34,488 nucleotides of DNA, from positions 1 to 34,488 of the forward strand of contig NVVR01000032.1 of assembly GCA_002733415.1 (NCBI GenBank), written 5' to 3'. Shown in pieces: positions 8,218 through 17,525 of this stretch (position 1 is the first letter of the stretch; each line of letters opens with the position of its first letter). The notes beneath the pieces were generated by a model. It saw only the letters and a list, made by a program, of their open reading frames with translations. It made no database searches and was not told the DNA's origin. The stretch is from Kordia sp. (GTDB lineage Bacteria; Bacteroidota; Bacteroidia; Flavobacteriales; Flavobacteriaceae). Made by a program: the position numbers and the translations under genes.

Positions 8218-9057
8218 ATGAGTGCACCAATATATTTAGGATATACATTTGATATATCGCCGAGAGAGCCTGGAACAGAAATTTTAATAGCAGAATTGGG
8301 ATACGCTGGTTTTGAGAGTTTTGTTGAAAATGAAGCAGGAGTTATCGCTTATATCCAAAAGCCAGAATGGAACGCTGATATTTTAAACGACATCTACATC
8401 TTAACGAATGATGAGTTTACCATTTCATATACTTCAGAAGAAATTGAACAAGTAAACTGGAATAAAGAGTGGGAAAAGAATTTTCATGCTATTGAGGTTG
8501 ATGGTAAGTGTACTGTAAGAGCACCATTTCATAAAAAAACTGACACTGAGTTTGATATTATAATTGAGCCCAAAATGAGTTTTGGAACTGGCCATCATGA
8601 AACAACTCATATGATGATTCAACATATATTAAAGCTAGATGTAGCTGGTAAATCGGTTTTAGATATGGGATGTGGTACTGGTATTTTAGCAATTTTAGCT
8701 GAGATGCGTGGTGCAAAAATAGTAGATGCAATTGATATTGATAACTGGTGTTATTTAAATACAGTTGAAAATATCGAACGTAATAACTGCCATGTCATAA
8801 AAGCATATGAAGGTGAGGTCAGTCTGTTGGCTGGCAAGAAATATGATGTTGTTATCGCAAATATTAACAGAAACATTTTATTGAAAGATATTGCTACTTA
8901 TACTTCTTGTTTAAATGAAAATGGAACCTTATTGTTAAGTGGGTTTTATGTGGAAGATATTCCGTTAATTTCTGAAGAATGTGGTAAACAGCAATTAAAA
9001 TTTGTAGAAAACTTAGAAAGAAACAACTGGGTAGCAGTAAAATACGTAAATTTGTAG
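8218..9057 (+). CDS. prmA: Ribosomal protein L11 methyltransferase
   Basis: 279-aa SAM-dependent methyltransferase that trimethylates ribosomal protein L11. A short N-terminal substrate-recognition domain (about 1-95) is followed by the class I methyltransferase fold with the PrmA signature FGTGHHETTHMM, SAM-binding motif I LDMGCGTGILAI, DIDNW and the catalytic-loop motif VIANINRNI. It is cytoplasmic and of normal length. It begins 2 bases after tpiA and is followed after 15 bases by clpS, the common flavobacterial arrangement. Confidence 0.96.
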   Translation: MSAPIYLGYTFDISPREPGTEILIAELGYAGFESFVENEAGVIAYIQKPEWNADILNDIYILTNDEFTISYTSEEIEQVNWNKEWEKNFHAIEVDGKCTVRAPFHKKTDTEFDIIIEPKMSFGTGHHETTHMMIQHILKLDVAGKSVLDMGCGTGILAILAEMRGAKIVDAIDIDNWCYLNTVENIERNNCHVIKAYEGEVSLLAGKKYDVVIANINRNILLKDIATYTSCLNENGTLLLSGFYVEDIPLISEECGKQQLKFVENLERNNWVAVKYVNL

Positions 9058-9072
9058 TATAATTGGTTAAGT

Positions 9073-9348
9073 ATGAGTGTACAAGAACAAGTATTAGAAG
9101 AGGTTTCCTTAAAAACGAAAGAAACTAAAAGCAATGAAATTGTTTTATATAATGATGAAGTGAATAGCTTTGATCATGTAATTGATTGTTTGATTGCTAC
9201 TTGTGGTCATGAACCATTACAAGCAGAACAATGTTCGTTAATAGTTCATTATAACGGGAAATGTACGGTGAAAACAGGTGAATTAAAGGATTTAAAAATT
9301 CAATGTACGAAGTTGTTAGAAGCAGGTTTAAGTGCTGAAATAATATAA
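9073..9348 (+). CDS. clpS: ClpS adaptor for ATP-dependent Clp protease
   Basis: 91-aa N-end-rule adaptor that delivers substrates with destabilising N-terminal residues to ClpAP-type protease. After a flexible N-terminus (1-22), the ClpS core has the conserved LYNDEVNSFDHVI motif, which forms the N-degron pocket with Asn and Asp, and the second-strand region HYNGKCTVKTG. In many homologs an MHxxG segment is present; here the equivalent region is TCGHEPLQAEQCS. It is last in the run and is followed by a strong intrinsic terminator. Confidence 0.93.
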   Translation: MSVQEQVLEEVSLKTKETKSNEIVLYNDEVNSFDHVIDCLIATCGHEPLQAEQCSLIVHYNGKCTVKTGELKDLKIQCTKLLEAGLSAEII

Positions 9349-9366
9349 CTACTATAATAGTTTAGT

Positions 9367-9400
9367 AAAAGGCTCTAATTTTAAAATTAGAGCCTTTTTT
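9367..9400 (+). terminator. Intrinsic terminator after clpS
   Basis: A perfect 24-base hairpin (9371-9394, arm GGCTCTAATTTT) is flanked by AAAA on the left and followed by six T. It lies 18 bases after the clpS stop and ends the long plus-strand operon; the A-tract on the other side would also let it work in reverse. Confidence 0.92.
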
Positions 9401-9492
9401 GTGTAATAGGGTTTCATAATATTTTCTGATGTAAAAAAAAATGATTAACTTAAAGGTGTGGTTATCAATTTATTAATGTGATAAATTTAATT

Positions 9493-9636
9493 ATGTTTAA
9501 ACAATTATACTTACTGGTTAGAAATACCTTTTCAAATGAACCATTAGATGAAACAATTTCAATTGAGTTTTCAATTTATGATGCGATATCTATAGGAGTG
9601 ATTTTAGTTATTATTTGGTGGGCAGTGTTTCTATGA
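9493..9636 (+). CDS. 47-aa single-pass membrane microprotein (candidate)
   Basis: A short ORF starting at ATG 9493 encodes 47 residues: a polar N-terminal half (FSNEPLDETISIEFS) and a C-terminal hydrophobic helix (about residues 30-47, ISIGVILVIIWWAVFL). It lies isolated between two strong intrinsic terminators (9367-9400 and 9661-9692), the second only 24 bases after its stop. That makes an independent small transcription unit likely. I recognise no family. The alternative is that the segment is a non-coding RNA that happens to contain an ORF. Confidence 0.5.
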   Translation: MFKQLYLLVRNTFSNEPLDETISIEFSIYDAISIGVILVIIWWAVFL

Positions 9637-9660
9637 AATTTAATGTGATATAAATTAAGA

Positions 9661-9692
9661 AATCCTAACAATTTAAATTGTTAGGATTTTTT
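9661..9692 (+). terminator. Intrinsic terminator after the 47-aa ORF
   Basis: A perfect 28-base hairpin (9661-9688, arm AATCCTAACAATTT) whose descending arm runs into six T. It follows the small membrane ORF by 24 bases. Confidence 0.9.
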
Positions 9693-9771
9693 CGTGAATT
9701 TTGAAGGATTGTTGTTTATTGTTTTATGAAGGTTAGTAGGTAGTTTCATTTAAAAGTTTTTATTTTTAGCT

Positions 9772-9832
9772 GTTATATTGAGCGTAGTCGTGATGTTTTT
9801 AAGTTTAAATAGTTCTCGACTGCGCTCTAACA
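9772..9832. repeat. Flavobacterial-type extragenic inverted repeat
   Basis: Imperfect inverted repeat: a left arm containing GAGCGTAGTCG (9780-9790) and a right arm containing CGACTGCGCTC (9817-9827), about 26 bases apart. GAGCGCAGTCGAGAA-like sequences are, from memory, abundant extragenic elements in Flavobacteriaceae. It stands out by its G+C from the AT-rich spacer before the uvrA-like gene. The rest of 9693-10007 shows no gene. Confidence 0.6.
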
Positions 9833-10007
9833 GACAGGTCTTAATAGTTTGACTTCATTAATATTTTTAGGTATATAAACTACTACTGAGTTCTAAATAT
9901 TTATTTCCTTTTTTTATCTATTTAAAATAAATCGCAAATTTGCACTTTGACTATATAGAAAAAACCTACAAAGCGGTTTCTACTACTTATTTTATTAATT
10001 TTACGAA

Positions 10008-13000
10008 ATGAATTCAAAAACACATCCTGGTATCGTTATAAAAGGAGCGAGAACAAACAACCTGAAGAACATTTCGTTAAATATTCCGCGCAACAAATTT
10101 ATTGTGGTGACTGGAATATCAGGATCTGGAAAATCGAGTTTGGTGTTTGATATCATAGCCAAAGAAGGACAGCGCAGGTATTTTGAAACGCTACCCTCTT
10201 TTGCTCGGCAGTTTATGGGGAAATTGAATCGCCCGAATGTAGATGAAATTGAAGGACTTTCTCCAGTTATTGCAATAGGACAACGCACCACAGGAATGCA
10301 TGTGCGTTCTACCGTTGGAACTATGTCGGATATCTATGATTTGTTGCGCTTGTTGTTTGCAAGAACTGGAACATCAGATAAACCTATACCCCTTTCTCGT
10401 GCGCTTTTTTCGTTTAATTCAGTAGTTGGTAAGTGTACCCGTTGCAATGGTATTGGTAAGGTAGAACAAATAGATTTGAACCGTCTAATCAGTAGCCCTG
10501 AAAAATCAATTAGAGAAGGTGCATTGGCGCCAACATTACCTAATGGTTATATTATGTACTCTCAAGTAACTATTGATGTGCTCAACCAAGTTTGCGAAGC
10601 CGAAGGGTTTAGTGTTGATATTCCTTGGAATAAATTGAGAGACCAACAGCGCGAAGTAATTTTGCAGGGTAGCGAATTAATAAAAGTACCTTTTGGTAAG
10701 CACAGTTTGGAGTCGCGCTTAAAGTGGACAGGGATTAAAGCTAAGCCAAGAGAGGAAGGACATTACAAAGGAATGATTCCGATTATGTCGGATATTTTGA
10801 GAAGAGATCGGAATGCGAATATTCTAAAGTATGTGCATTCTGTAACCTGTGTAGCCTGTAATGGAACGCGTTTAAATAGCGATGCGTTAAGTGTTACCGT
10901 TCATGGTAAATCAATTGCTGAGGTAGTCACCTTAGAATTGAACGAATTAAAAACGTGGATTCAGACCAACACTTGGGGAACTGTAGCGAAAGAAATTAGC
11001 GATAAAATTGAAGCTCAAGTTGATTTGTTGGAAGATTTAGGATTGGGGCATTTGAGGTTAGACCGTTCCTCAAAATCGCTTCGTTCGAGTGAGATTCAAC
11101 GTATACGTATTGCCAATCAAATTTTAGTTCCGTTAAGTGACGTGTTGTACGTTTTTGATGAACCTTCAATAGGCTTACATCGTGAAGAGAACGAAAGATT
11201 GATTTATCATTTTAAACAACTCGTTAAAAAAGGAAATACGGTTATTGTTGTTGAGCACGATTTGGATACCATTACCAGTGCCGATCATATCATAGAAATT
11301 GGACCAAAAGCAGGAATTAATGGAGGAGAAATTATTTTTAACGGATCCTTTTCAGAATTCACTCAACAAGAGAAATTAGCAACTACCAGCCCTACATACA
11401 GAGTAATTACAAGTTCAATTGGCACGGTCAAACCGGTTTCAAAATCTAAAAAAGAAAGCAAATTCATTCGATTGATTGGATGTAGGGAAAGAAACCTTAA
11501 AAACATTGATGTTGAATTTCAACTAGGGAAACTGAATGTGGTGAGTGGAAAATCAGGTGTTGGAAAATCGAGTTTAGTAAAAGGTACTTTATTGAAAACT
11601 GTACAAGAACACTTAGGAATTGAAGTTAATAAACTCACCAAGCTAACCAGAACTGAAAATATTGATGCTATCAATAAACTGATTTTTATAGATCATTCAC
11701 CCATAGGAAAAACACCACGGAGTAATCCGGCGACCTATTTAGGATTGTCAGATCATATTCGTGATATTTATGCGAGCCTGCCAGAATCAAAAACGCATCG
11801 ATTCACCAAATCTCGCTTTTCATTCAATAACAAAGGTGGTAGATGCGAAACGTGTCAAGGTGCTGGAAAAACACAAATAGGAATGCACTTTTTGGGTAAT
11901 ATAGATTTGGTATGCGGCACTTGTAATGGTGATCGATTTAATGCAGAAACACTTCAAGTTCAATATAATGGATTATCAATTGCCGACTGTTATAAATTAT
12001 CAATTAATGAAGCTGTGTCCTTTTTTGAAAATCAGAAAAAGGTATTGGTAGGACTAAATATATTACAAGAAATAGGTCTCGGGTATTTACCGCTCGGGCA
12101 ATCCTCAACAACACTTTCGGGAGGAGAAGCACAGCGGATTAAAATAGCCAATCAACTACAGAAAAAAGATACAGGAGATACTTTATACGTGATTATTGAA
12201 CCAAGTATAGGATTGCATCAGAATGATATTAAATCGCTAACCCATTTGTTTGATAGCATTACACAGAAAGGTAATACAATAGTTTGTATTGAACAAGATG
12301 AGTCCATTATTGGTTGGAGTGATTGGCATATTGAACTCGGCCCCAAAAGTGGTGCAGCTGGAGGTACAATTTTGTATCAAGGAATTCCTAAAGCGAATTC
12401 GAAAACCACAAAGAAAGTAGCATATATATCTGACTTCAACTCAGCTCAGTGTGACAGGGTTAATGAGATCATACTGAATGGTGTAACTACGCATGGGTTG
12501 AAAAATATTGATGTTCGCATTCCCAAAAACCAGTTGACAGTTGTTACTGGAATTTCAGGAAGTGGAAAGTCATCGTTGGTTTACGATACTTTGTTTGCAG
12601 AATCTAATGCCCGATTTACGGAGTCGTTATCTACTTATAACAGAAGTTTTTTGCAACAAAATAGTGAAGCTGAAATAACATCTCTTTCAGGTTTAGGGCC
12701 AGCAATTGGTATCAACAGAAAGGGAGGGACTCCTTCAAAGCGATCAACGGTTGGCACATTGTCTGGAGTGTATGATGCATTTCGTTTATTGTATTCACGA
12801 ATTGCTCAACATGAAGGAGAAACCTATACAGCTCAGCACTTTTCTTTTAATCATCATTTGGGTGCTTGTCCAGTATGTGAAGGTTTGGGTGTAAAACTTA
12901 AATGCGATCCAGATGCCATAATCGTTTCTCCTAATAAAACCATCCTGGAAGGAGCTGTATCTGTGAATAAGGCAATTGGGTATTATGCTGATGTCAATGG

Positions 13001-14792
13001 TCAATTTATTGCCACGCTAAAAGAAGCCGCAAAACAAAACAATTGGAATATCGACCTTCCTTGGGAGCAACTAGAAGATGATGTAAAGGATTTTATTATG
13101 TACGGAACAGGCGAAACTGTTTGGGAGGTGACTTGGGAGTTTATTACCAAATCAAGAAAGGGTACACAAGAGTTACAAGCAAAATGGTTAGGATTATGCA
13201 ATTATATCGATGATGAATATCAGCGAAAACTCCATAACAAGAATCTAAAAGATTTAGAAGAATTATTACACGCGGTTGAGTGTCCAACATGCCATGGAAG
13301 CCGATTGAAACCGGAATTGTTAAATACCAAGTTTCTTGGAAATAACATTTATGAAATTTCTCATTTGAGTATTGATTCTTGTTTGGAATTGATTAAGCAA
13401 ATAGATAATAAAGAAGATGAAGTTATATTGGCCATCAGTAAAGTGGTGTTGCCACCAGTAACAAAATCGTTACAGACTATTGTTGCACTTGGATTGGGGT
13501 ATTTAAATTTGGATAGAGTAGTGAGCTCACTTTCTGGAGGGGAACGACAACGAGTTACGCTGGCAGGTCAATTATCTACACACTTGTTTGGTGTTACCTA
13601 TGTGTTGGATGAACCCACCATAGGATTAGACGAAGGACAAGTTACTGTTTTATCCCTCACCTTAAAAAGAATTGTAGCCAATGGAAATACTGTAGTGGTA
13701 GTTGAGCATGATGAGTCTTTTATCAAAAGTGCTGATTACATCATTGAAATGGGGCCAGGAGCGGGAAATTTAGGTGGCGAAGTCATCTACCAAGGTAAGG
13801 TTACTGATATTGCTAAAGCAAAACATTCAGTAACCTATAAATTGTTTCAAGAGAATGGAGTAGCTCCAGTTCAACAACAAAACAAAAAGGGGGAGCCCTT
13901 TGGAGTGAAAGGAGCATTTGCTAATAACCTAAAGAATATTGATGTCAATTTTTATTCCCAACAAATAATAGCAATCAAGGGTGTTTCAGGAAGTGGGAAA
14001 TCAAGTTTGATTAAAGAAGTGTTGTATAGTTCTTGGCTAAAAAACAGACCGGTTAATTGTACTTCCGTAAATGGATTAGACCAATTTAGCGACCTGTTGC
14101 TTATAGATCAAGAAGCACTTAAACAAAACAGGTTGAGTACTCCCGTATCGTATACTGGAATTATTGAACAAATAAAAACACTATTCTCTAAAACAGCGTT
14201 TGCAAAAAATACAGGACTCAAGAAAGCTGATTTTTCCTATCAAAGCAAAAATGGAAAGTGCCCAACTTGTGCTGGTCACGGAAAGCTAAAAACAAGCATG
14301 GATTTTATGAGCGATATCTGGTTGACTTGTGATGCCTGTAAAGGAATGCGTTATAATGATGCAATTCTAGCTTGTAAGTATAAAGAACGTTCTATTGGTG
14401 ATGTATTAAAGATGACTGTTCAACAAGCAATTGAATTTTTCGAATCAGGACCTATCGTGGAAAACTTGGATATTCTCAAGCAAGTAGGAGTGGTACATTT
14501 GCTTTTAGGGCAATCTGGTAATACCTTATCTGGAGGAGAAGCCCAACGTTTGAAGCTTGCGACTTCAATGCTCCAAAAGCAAAAAGGAGCAACCTTATAT
14601 CTCTTTGATGAACCAAGTACTGGGCTTCATTATGTTGATATATTACAATTAATTACCGTCTTTCAATCCTTAGTTGATCGTGGAGATACCGTTCTTTTTA
14701 TTGAACATAATAGAACCTTGATTGAATCTGTCGACCAAGTAATTATGCTAGGTCCGGGTAGTGGTGAGAATGGTGGAGTAGTAATGAATTGA
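10008..14792 (+). CDS. Tandem-fused UvrA-like ATPase with four ABC modules
   Basis: 1594-aa cytoplasmic protein made of two UvrA-like halves in tandem (about 1-800 and 805-1594); a normal UvrA is about 940 aa. Each half has two ABC modules with UvrA-type zinc-knuckle cysteine pairs such as CTRCNGIG and CPVCEGLG. Walker A starts at residues 36, 514, 848 and 1325. Only about 107 residues separate Walker A from the first CxxC in each half, so the UvrB-binding domain is absent, as in class II UvrA/DrrC-type proteins. The first half is partly degenerate: signature 1 is LRSSE (358-362), module 2 Walker B has Ile730 for Asp and its switch histidine is Gln763. The second half is intact: LSGGE at 1175 and 1507, Asp1201 and Asp1534, His1234. 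It is probably a DNA-damage or intercalator-resistance ATPase rather than the excision-repair UvrA. Two sampled 60-base rows suggest G+C above its neighbours. Confidence 0.9.
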   Translation: MNSKTHPGIVIKGARTNNLKNISLNIPRNKFIVVTGISGSGKSSLVFDIIAKEGQRRYFETLPSFARQFMGKLNRPNVDEIEGLSPVIAIGQRTTGMHVRSTVGTMSDIYDLLRLLFARTGTSDKPIPLSRALFSFNSVVGKCTRCNGIGKVEQIDLNRLISSPEKSIREGALAPTLPNGYIMYSQVTIDVLNQVCEAEGFSVDIPWNKLRDQQREVILQGSELIKVPFGKHSLESRLKWTGIKAKPREEGHYKGMIPIMSDILRRDRNANILKYVHSVTCVACNGTRLNSDALSVTVHGKSIAEVVTLELNELKTWIQTNTWGTVAKEISDKIEAQVDLLEDLGLGHLRLDRSSKSLRSSEIQRIRIANQILVPLSDVLYVFDEPSIGLHREENERLIYHFKQLVKKGNTVIVVEHDLDTITSADHIIEIGPKAGINGGEIIFNGSFSEFTQQEKLATTSPTYRVITSSIGTVKPVSKSKKESKFIRLIGCRERNLKNIDVEFQLGKLNVVSGKSGVGKSSLVKGTLLKTVQEHLGIEVNKLTKLTRTENIDAINKLIFIDHSPIGKTPRSNPATYLGLSDHIRDIYASLPESKTHRFTKSRFSFNNKGGRCETCQGAGKTQIGMHFLGNIDLVCGTCNGDRFNAETLQVQYNGLSIADCYKLSINEAVSFFENQKKVLVGLNILQEIGLGYLPLGQSSTTLSGGEAQRIKIANQLQKKDTGDTLYVIIEPSIGLHQNDIKSLTHLFDSITQKGNTIVCIEQDESIIGWSDWHIELGPKSGAAGGTILYQGIPKANSKTTKKVAYISDFNSAQCDRVNEIILNGVTTHGLKNIDVRIPKNQLTVVTGISGSGKSSLVYDTLFAESNARFTESLSTYNRSFLQQNSEAEITSLSGLGPAIGINRKGGTPSKRSTVGTLSGVYDAFRLLYSRIAQHEGETYTAQHFSFNHHLGACPVCEGLGVKLKCDPDAIIVSPNKTILEGAVSVNKAIGYYADVNGQFIATLKEAAKQNNWNIDLPWEQLEDDVKDFIMYGTGETVWEVTWEFITKSRKGTQELQAKWLGLCNYIDDEYQRKLHNKNLKDLEELLHAVECPTCHGSRLKPELLNTKFLGNNIYEISHLSIDSCLELIKQIDNKEDEVILAISKVVLPPVTKSLQTIVALGLGYLNLDRVVSSLSGGERQRVTLAGQLSTHLFGVTYVLDEPTIGLDEGQVTVLSLTLKRIVANGNTVVVVEHDESFIKSADYIIEMGPGAGNLGGEVIYQGKVTDIAKAKHSVTYKLFQENGVAPVQQQNKKGEPFGVKGAFANNLKNIDVNFYSQQIIAIKGVSGSGKSSLIKEVLYSSWLKNRPVNCTSVNGLDQFSDLLLIDQEALKQNRLSTPVSYTGIIEQIKTLFSKTAFAKNTGLKKADFSYQSKNGKCPTCAGHGKLKTSMDFMSDIWLTCDACKGMRYNDAILACKYKERSIGDVLKMTVQQAIEFFESGPIVENLDILKQVGVVHLLLGQSGNTLSGGEAQRLKLATSMLQKQKGATLYLFDEPSTGLHYVDILQLITVFQSLVDRGDTVLFIEHNRTLIESVDQVIMLGPGSGENGGVVMN

Positions 14793-14912
14793 GGTAAACT
14801 TTTTGTAGGGATATTGTTTTAATAGCATGTTTTAGAAAGGGAGGGTGAACTAAAAGATAAGATTCATATCTGGGACATAAGCCGTAGAGATGTATCAAAC
14901 CAATTTGACCAA

Positions 14913-14939
14913 TAACCAACTTTTAGATTAAGTTGGTTA
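14913..14939. terminator. Hairpin between convergent genes (possible terminator)
   Basis: Arms TAACCAACTT (14913-14922) and AAGTTGGTTA (14930-14939) form a perfect 10-bp stem overlapping the stop codon of the minus-strand membrane gene. There is no strong T-tract, so it is only a weak candidate for ending the convergent transcripts. Confidence 0.4.
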
Positions 14940-15593
14940 ATCGATTATTCTTTGAGGGGTTAGTTTCAAAGATGTTTTGTTCTTATTGATTACGATAAAA
15001 CATGTCCATGTAACCCAGAAAGTATCTACTCCAAAAGTGAATTTCTGTATAATTGGAAGGTAGTAGAAACCAATTTTAGTTTCAAAAATTAAAAAGACGA
15101 TTAAACTCAATGCATAAGAGATATACACAATTTTTTTGTAGCTTTTGTTTTTAAAAGTTTGGAGTTCTGTGAAGAGTGGAATCAGTACAATTGTACCTAA
15201 CACTCCCGTGATAGTCACGATTACATCATGATATTCAGTAGACATGAAAAGGAATACAGTCATGGTTGCCATTCCGAAATAGGCAATCAATTTTGTATTT
15301 CGATTTTTAACATGAAATATCTTCGGTAGGATGTAGAAAAAGGTAATCATGGTGAAACCCAAAATAATATGTGAAATAACTGCCATGAATCGAGCGCTAT
15401 TTATACTTCCGCCTTTAGTAATAGGATCCATGGCATCGCACAATAAGTTATGAAAAAAACTATACCCTTTAGCGTGAGGGTGATTAGTTGATCCGCCTGG
15501 ATATGCAGATACAGCATATGTGTATATTATTATATATAAGCCCAAACCGAATATCGGAAAATAAGGAAGGTATTTTGTTTCGAATTTGTTCAT
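14937..15593 (-). CDS. Multi-pass membrane protein, DUF998-like
   Basis: 218-aa inner-membrane protein with about six hydrophobic segments: roughly residues 11-30, 68-90, 101-117, 124-143, 153-170 and 183-200. The first extracytoplasmic loop contains YPGGS followed by YSFFHNLLCD, a pattern I associate with the DUF998 / Frag1-like group, whose function is not known. It converges with the UvrA-like gene and is separated by 114 bases from the downstream Imm53 gene on the same strand. The family assignment is from memory of the pattern only. Confidence 0.6.
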   Translation of the reverse strand: MNKFETKYLPYFPIFGLGLYIIIYTYAVSAYPGGSTNHPHAKGYSFFHNLLCDAMDPITKGGSINSARFMAVISHIILGFTMITFFYILPKIFHVKNRNTKLIAYFGMATMTVFLFMSTEYHDVIVTITGVLGTIVLIPLFTELQTFKNKSYKKIVYISYALSLIVFLIFETKIGFYYLPIIQKFTFGVDTFWVTWTCFIVINKNKTSLKLTPQRIID

Positions 15594-15707
15594 TTGACTT
15601 GACTAAAAATAATGGGGAAAATAGAAGCTTTAAGATGTGTGTGAATACATATGGATGACTTAAAAAATAATACTAATCCGTTTATTAGCTACTTTTTATA
15701 AATGGTA

Positions 15708-16010
15708 TTAATTTTCGATTTTCTCAATCATCTCTTTAAATAAACCTAATAAAAACTTTAGCTTCCCAGAATCACCTGAAGCGTTAAATTTTTGATTTTC
15801 AATTTTCACACCATACCAATCTTGTGGCCCATTTTCGTTAAGTATCCAATTAATATTAATATTAGCTATTGAAGTTTTTGATATATCAATTTCTATTTCC
15901 CATCCTGGAGTATCTAAAGTAGTGATTTGGATAGCTTCACCCTTTTCCCAATCTCCATCACAATTATCCTTGAACCAATTCTGTATCCAGTCTAAAATTT
16001 CCATCTGCAT
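15708..16010 (-). CDS. Imm53-like immunity protein (orphan)
   Basis: 100-aa acidic soluble protein. The N-terminal pattern DWIQNWFKDNCDGDWE, followed by IQITTLDTPGWEIEIDI, closely matches the immunity protein 53 (Imm53) family, whose members sit in polymorphic-toxin loci and protect against a cognate toxin. Two ATG starts lie 6 bases apart (16010 and 16004); the inner one gives the usual MEILDW start. No toxin gene (Rhs, CDI or T9SS/T6SS effector) is adjacent, so it is either an orphan defence against toxins from neighbours or a remnant. The gene is intact, which suggests selection. Confidence 0.8.
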   Translation of the reverse strand: MQMEILDWIQNWFKDNCDGDWEKGEAIQITTLDTPGWEIEIDISKTSIANININWILNENGPQDWYGVKIENQKFNASGDSGKLKFLLGLFKEMIEKIEN

Positions 16011-16406
16011 TGAGCTATTAAAATAGATTTGTTTTATGCCGCGAAGATAGTAAAATACTTAATAGATATTGCTAAGAAACCCCTTTTCAAACCTTCCTTC
16101 CTTTTTATTTAAAATTAAATTGGTCATGGTTTGAAATTTTGCTTTTAAAATAAATATGTCAAATATATAATAAGGATAGAGCCTGAGTTTTTTATTTTAA
16201 TTAACAACAATTAGTCTCTTTTTTTACAAATGGAATAATCTTAAACCATTTTTTATTTTCACGTTTCATCAATAAATAGTACTAATTATTAAATATAACT
16301 TCTTAGATTATAAAAAAAACATACTCATGACTCTATAAGATTCATTAAAATTATTAATTTAACATTTTATACAAAAAAACAACTATAAGTTAAAATTTTT
16401 ATTATT
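16011..16406. other. Divergent intergenic region, no gene seen
   Basis: 396 very AT-rich bases between the Imm53 gene (minus) and the AraC regulator (plus). It must contain both promoters. I find no ORF, no convincing TAnnTTTG/TTG pair and no RNA gene, only A/T homopolymer tracts. Confidence 0.6.
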
Positions 16407-17480
16407 ATGGAATTTTTAGATTTTTTTTATTTTATAAGTGGCATACAAACCCTTATAATCACATTAATTTTTTTCTTTTATAAATCTAAAAAAATAAAGG
16501 TAAACAGATATTTAGGCTTATTTTTTCTAACATTACTCATTGAAATAATAATTCATTTTATCTACCAAAACACCAATTTGAAATCAGTTTATCTCAATCC
16601 TTTAAAATTTAATTTCTTAACAACAGTTTTACTTCTATTTTATGTTGTAAAAATTTCTGATTTAAAGCTAAAAAAAAGAATTCTCTATCTAATACCTGCA
16701 GTCATTGAATTTCTATTTTTCTCAATTATTTATATTATCGTTCTTATTGATGACACTATTATTAGTGATCAATCAATAAAAAACATATTTACAACTATAA
16801 CTTATTTTTCAGTAGGGTTCAACATATTTATATCCATAAAAACAATACGAATCATCAATCTACATCGAAAATTTTTACCTCAATTTTACACGAATACAAA
16901 AAATAAATCATTGAATTGGATTACGGTTTTTTGTAGTTTTTGTATTTTTTACAATACCGGTATTTTTATAAAAATTTTATTATTTCCTTGGAATAAACAA
17001 ATAATGCTCTTCTTGTTTATAATAAACATTCTAATACTCTATTACATAAGTATTGCAAGTATTATACAAATAAACATTATTAATTATGTAAAAATCAAGG
17101 CCCTTCCTCAAAATACTAAACAGACTAAAAGTGAGGATATGGAACTAATTCTTGCATTTGAACAAGTAGAGAAATTTATGAAAGAGGAACAGTTATATTT
17201 AAATTCCAATATCTCATTAACTATGTTCTCTAAAACAGTAAATATTTCAAAATCTTTAATTTCTAAATCTTTAAAAGAAAAAGGCTATGATAACTTTAAT
17301 GGCTATGTGAATACCTATAGAATTGAAGGTGTAAAAAAATTACTTTTAAACGAATCATATAAAAAATATAGTATTGTAGCGATCTCAAAAGAAGTCGGTT
17401 TTAACTCTAGGGCTTCTTTTTACAAAAATTTTAAGGACCGTGTAGGCATATCTCCTTCTGACTACATAAATCAAAATTAA
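16407..17480 (+). CDS. Membrane-anchored AraC-family regulator
   Basis: 357-aa protein with an N-terminal membrane region of about seven hydrophobic helices (residues 1-225) and a C-terminal AraC/XylS DNA-binding domain (about 255-357). The second HTH ends in the family signature VGFNSRASFYKNFKDRVGISPSDY, given here as the VGFNSRASFYKNFK and GISPSDY parts. The first HTH is SLTMFSKTVNISKSLISK. Such 7TM-AraC regulators are common in Bacteroidota; a ligand or membrane signal is presumably sensed by the helices. It precedes the M4 protease gene by 137 bases on the same strand, with an 11-bp dyad between them, so control of that protease is a reasonable inference. It is exceptionally AT-rich. Confidence 0.9.
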   Translation: MEFLDFFYFISGIQTLIITLIFFFYKSKKIKVNRYLGLFFLTLLIEIIIHFIYQNTNLKSVYLNPLKFNFLTTVLLLFYVVKISDLKLKKRILYLIPAVIEFLFFSIIYIIVLIDDTIISDQSIKNIFTTITYFSVGFNIFISIKTIRIINLHRKFLPQFYTNTKNKSLNWITVFCSFCIFYNTGIFIKILLFPWNKQIMLFLFIINILILYYISIASIIQINIINYVKIKALPQNTKQTKSEDMELILAFEQVEKFMKEEQLYLNSNISLTMFSKTVNISKSLISKSLKEKGYDNFNGYVNTYRIEGVKKLLLNESYKKYSIVAISKEVGFNSRASFYKNFKDRVGISPSDYINQN

Positions 17481-17525
17481 ACAGGTATAAACACCACGTT
17501 TACAGCTGTCTTAAAAAACTTTTCA

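Noticed and set aside
12706..12894. Short open frame inside the UvrA-like gene, and several others on both strands
   Set aside because: They overlap the strongly supported 1594-aa frame, have no protein-like motifs and no leaders; they are shadows.
10008..14792. Calling the gene uvrA
   Set aside because: It is a tandem double copy lacking the UvrB-binding domain, so the housekeeping symbol would mislead.
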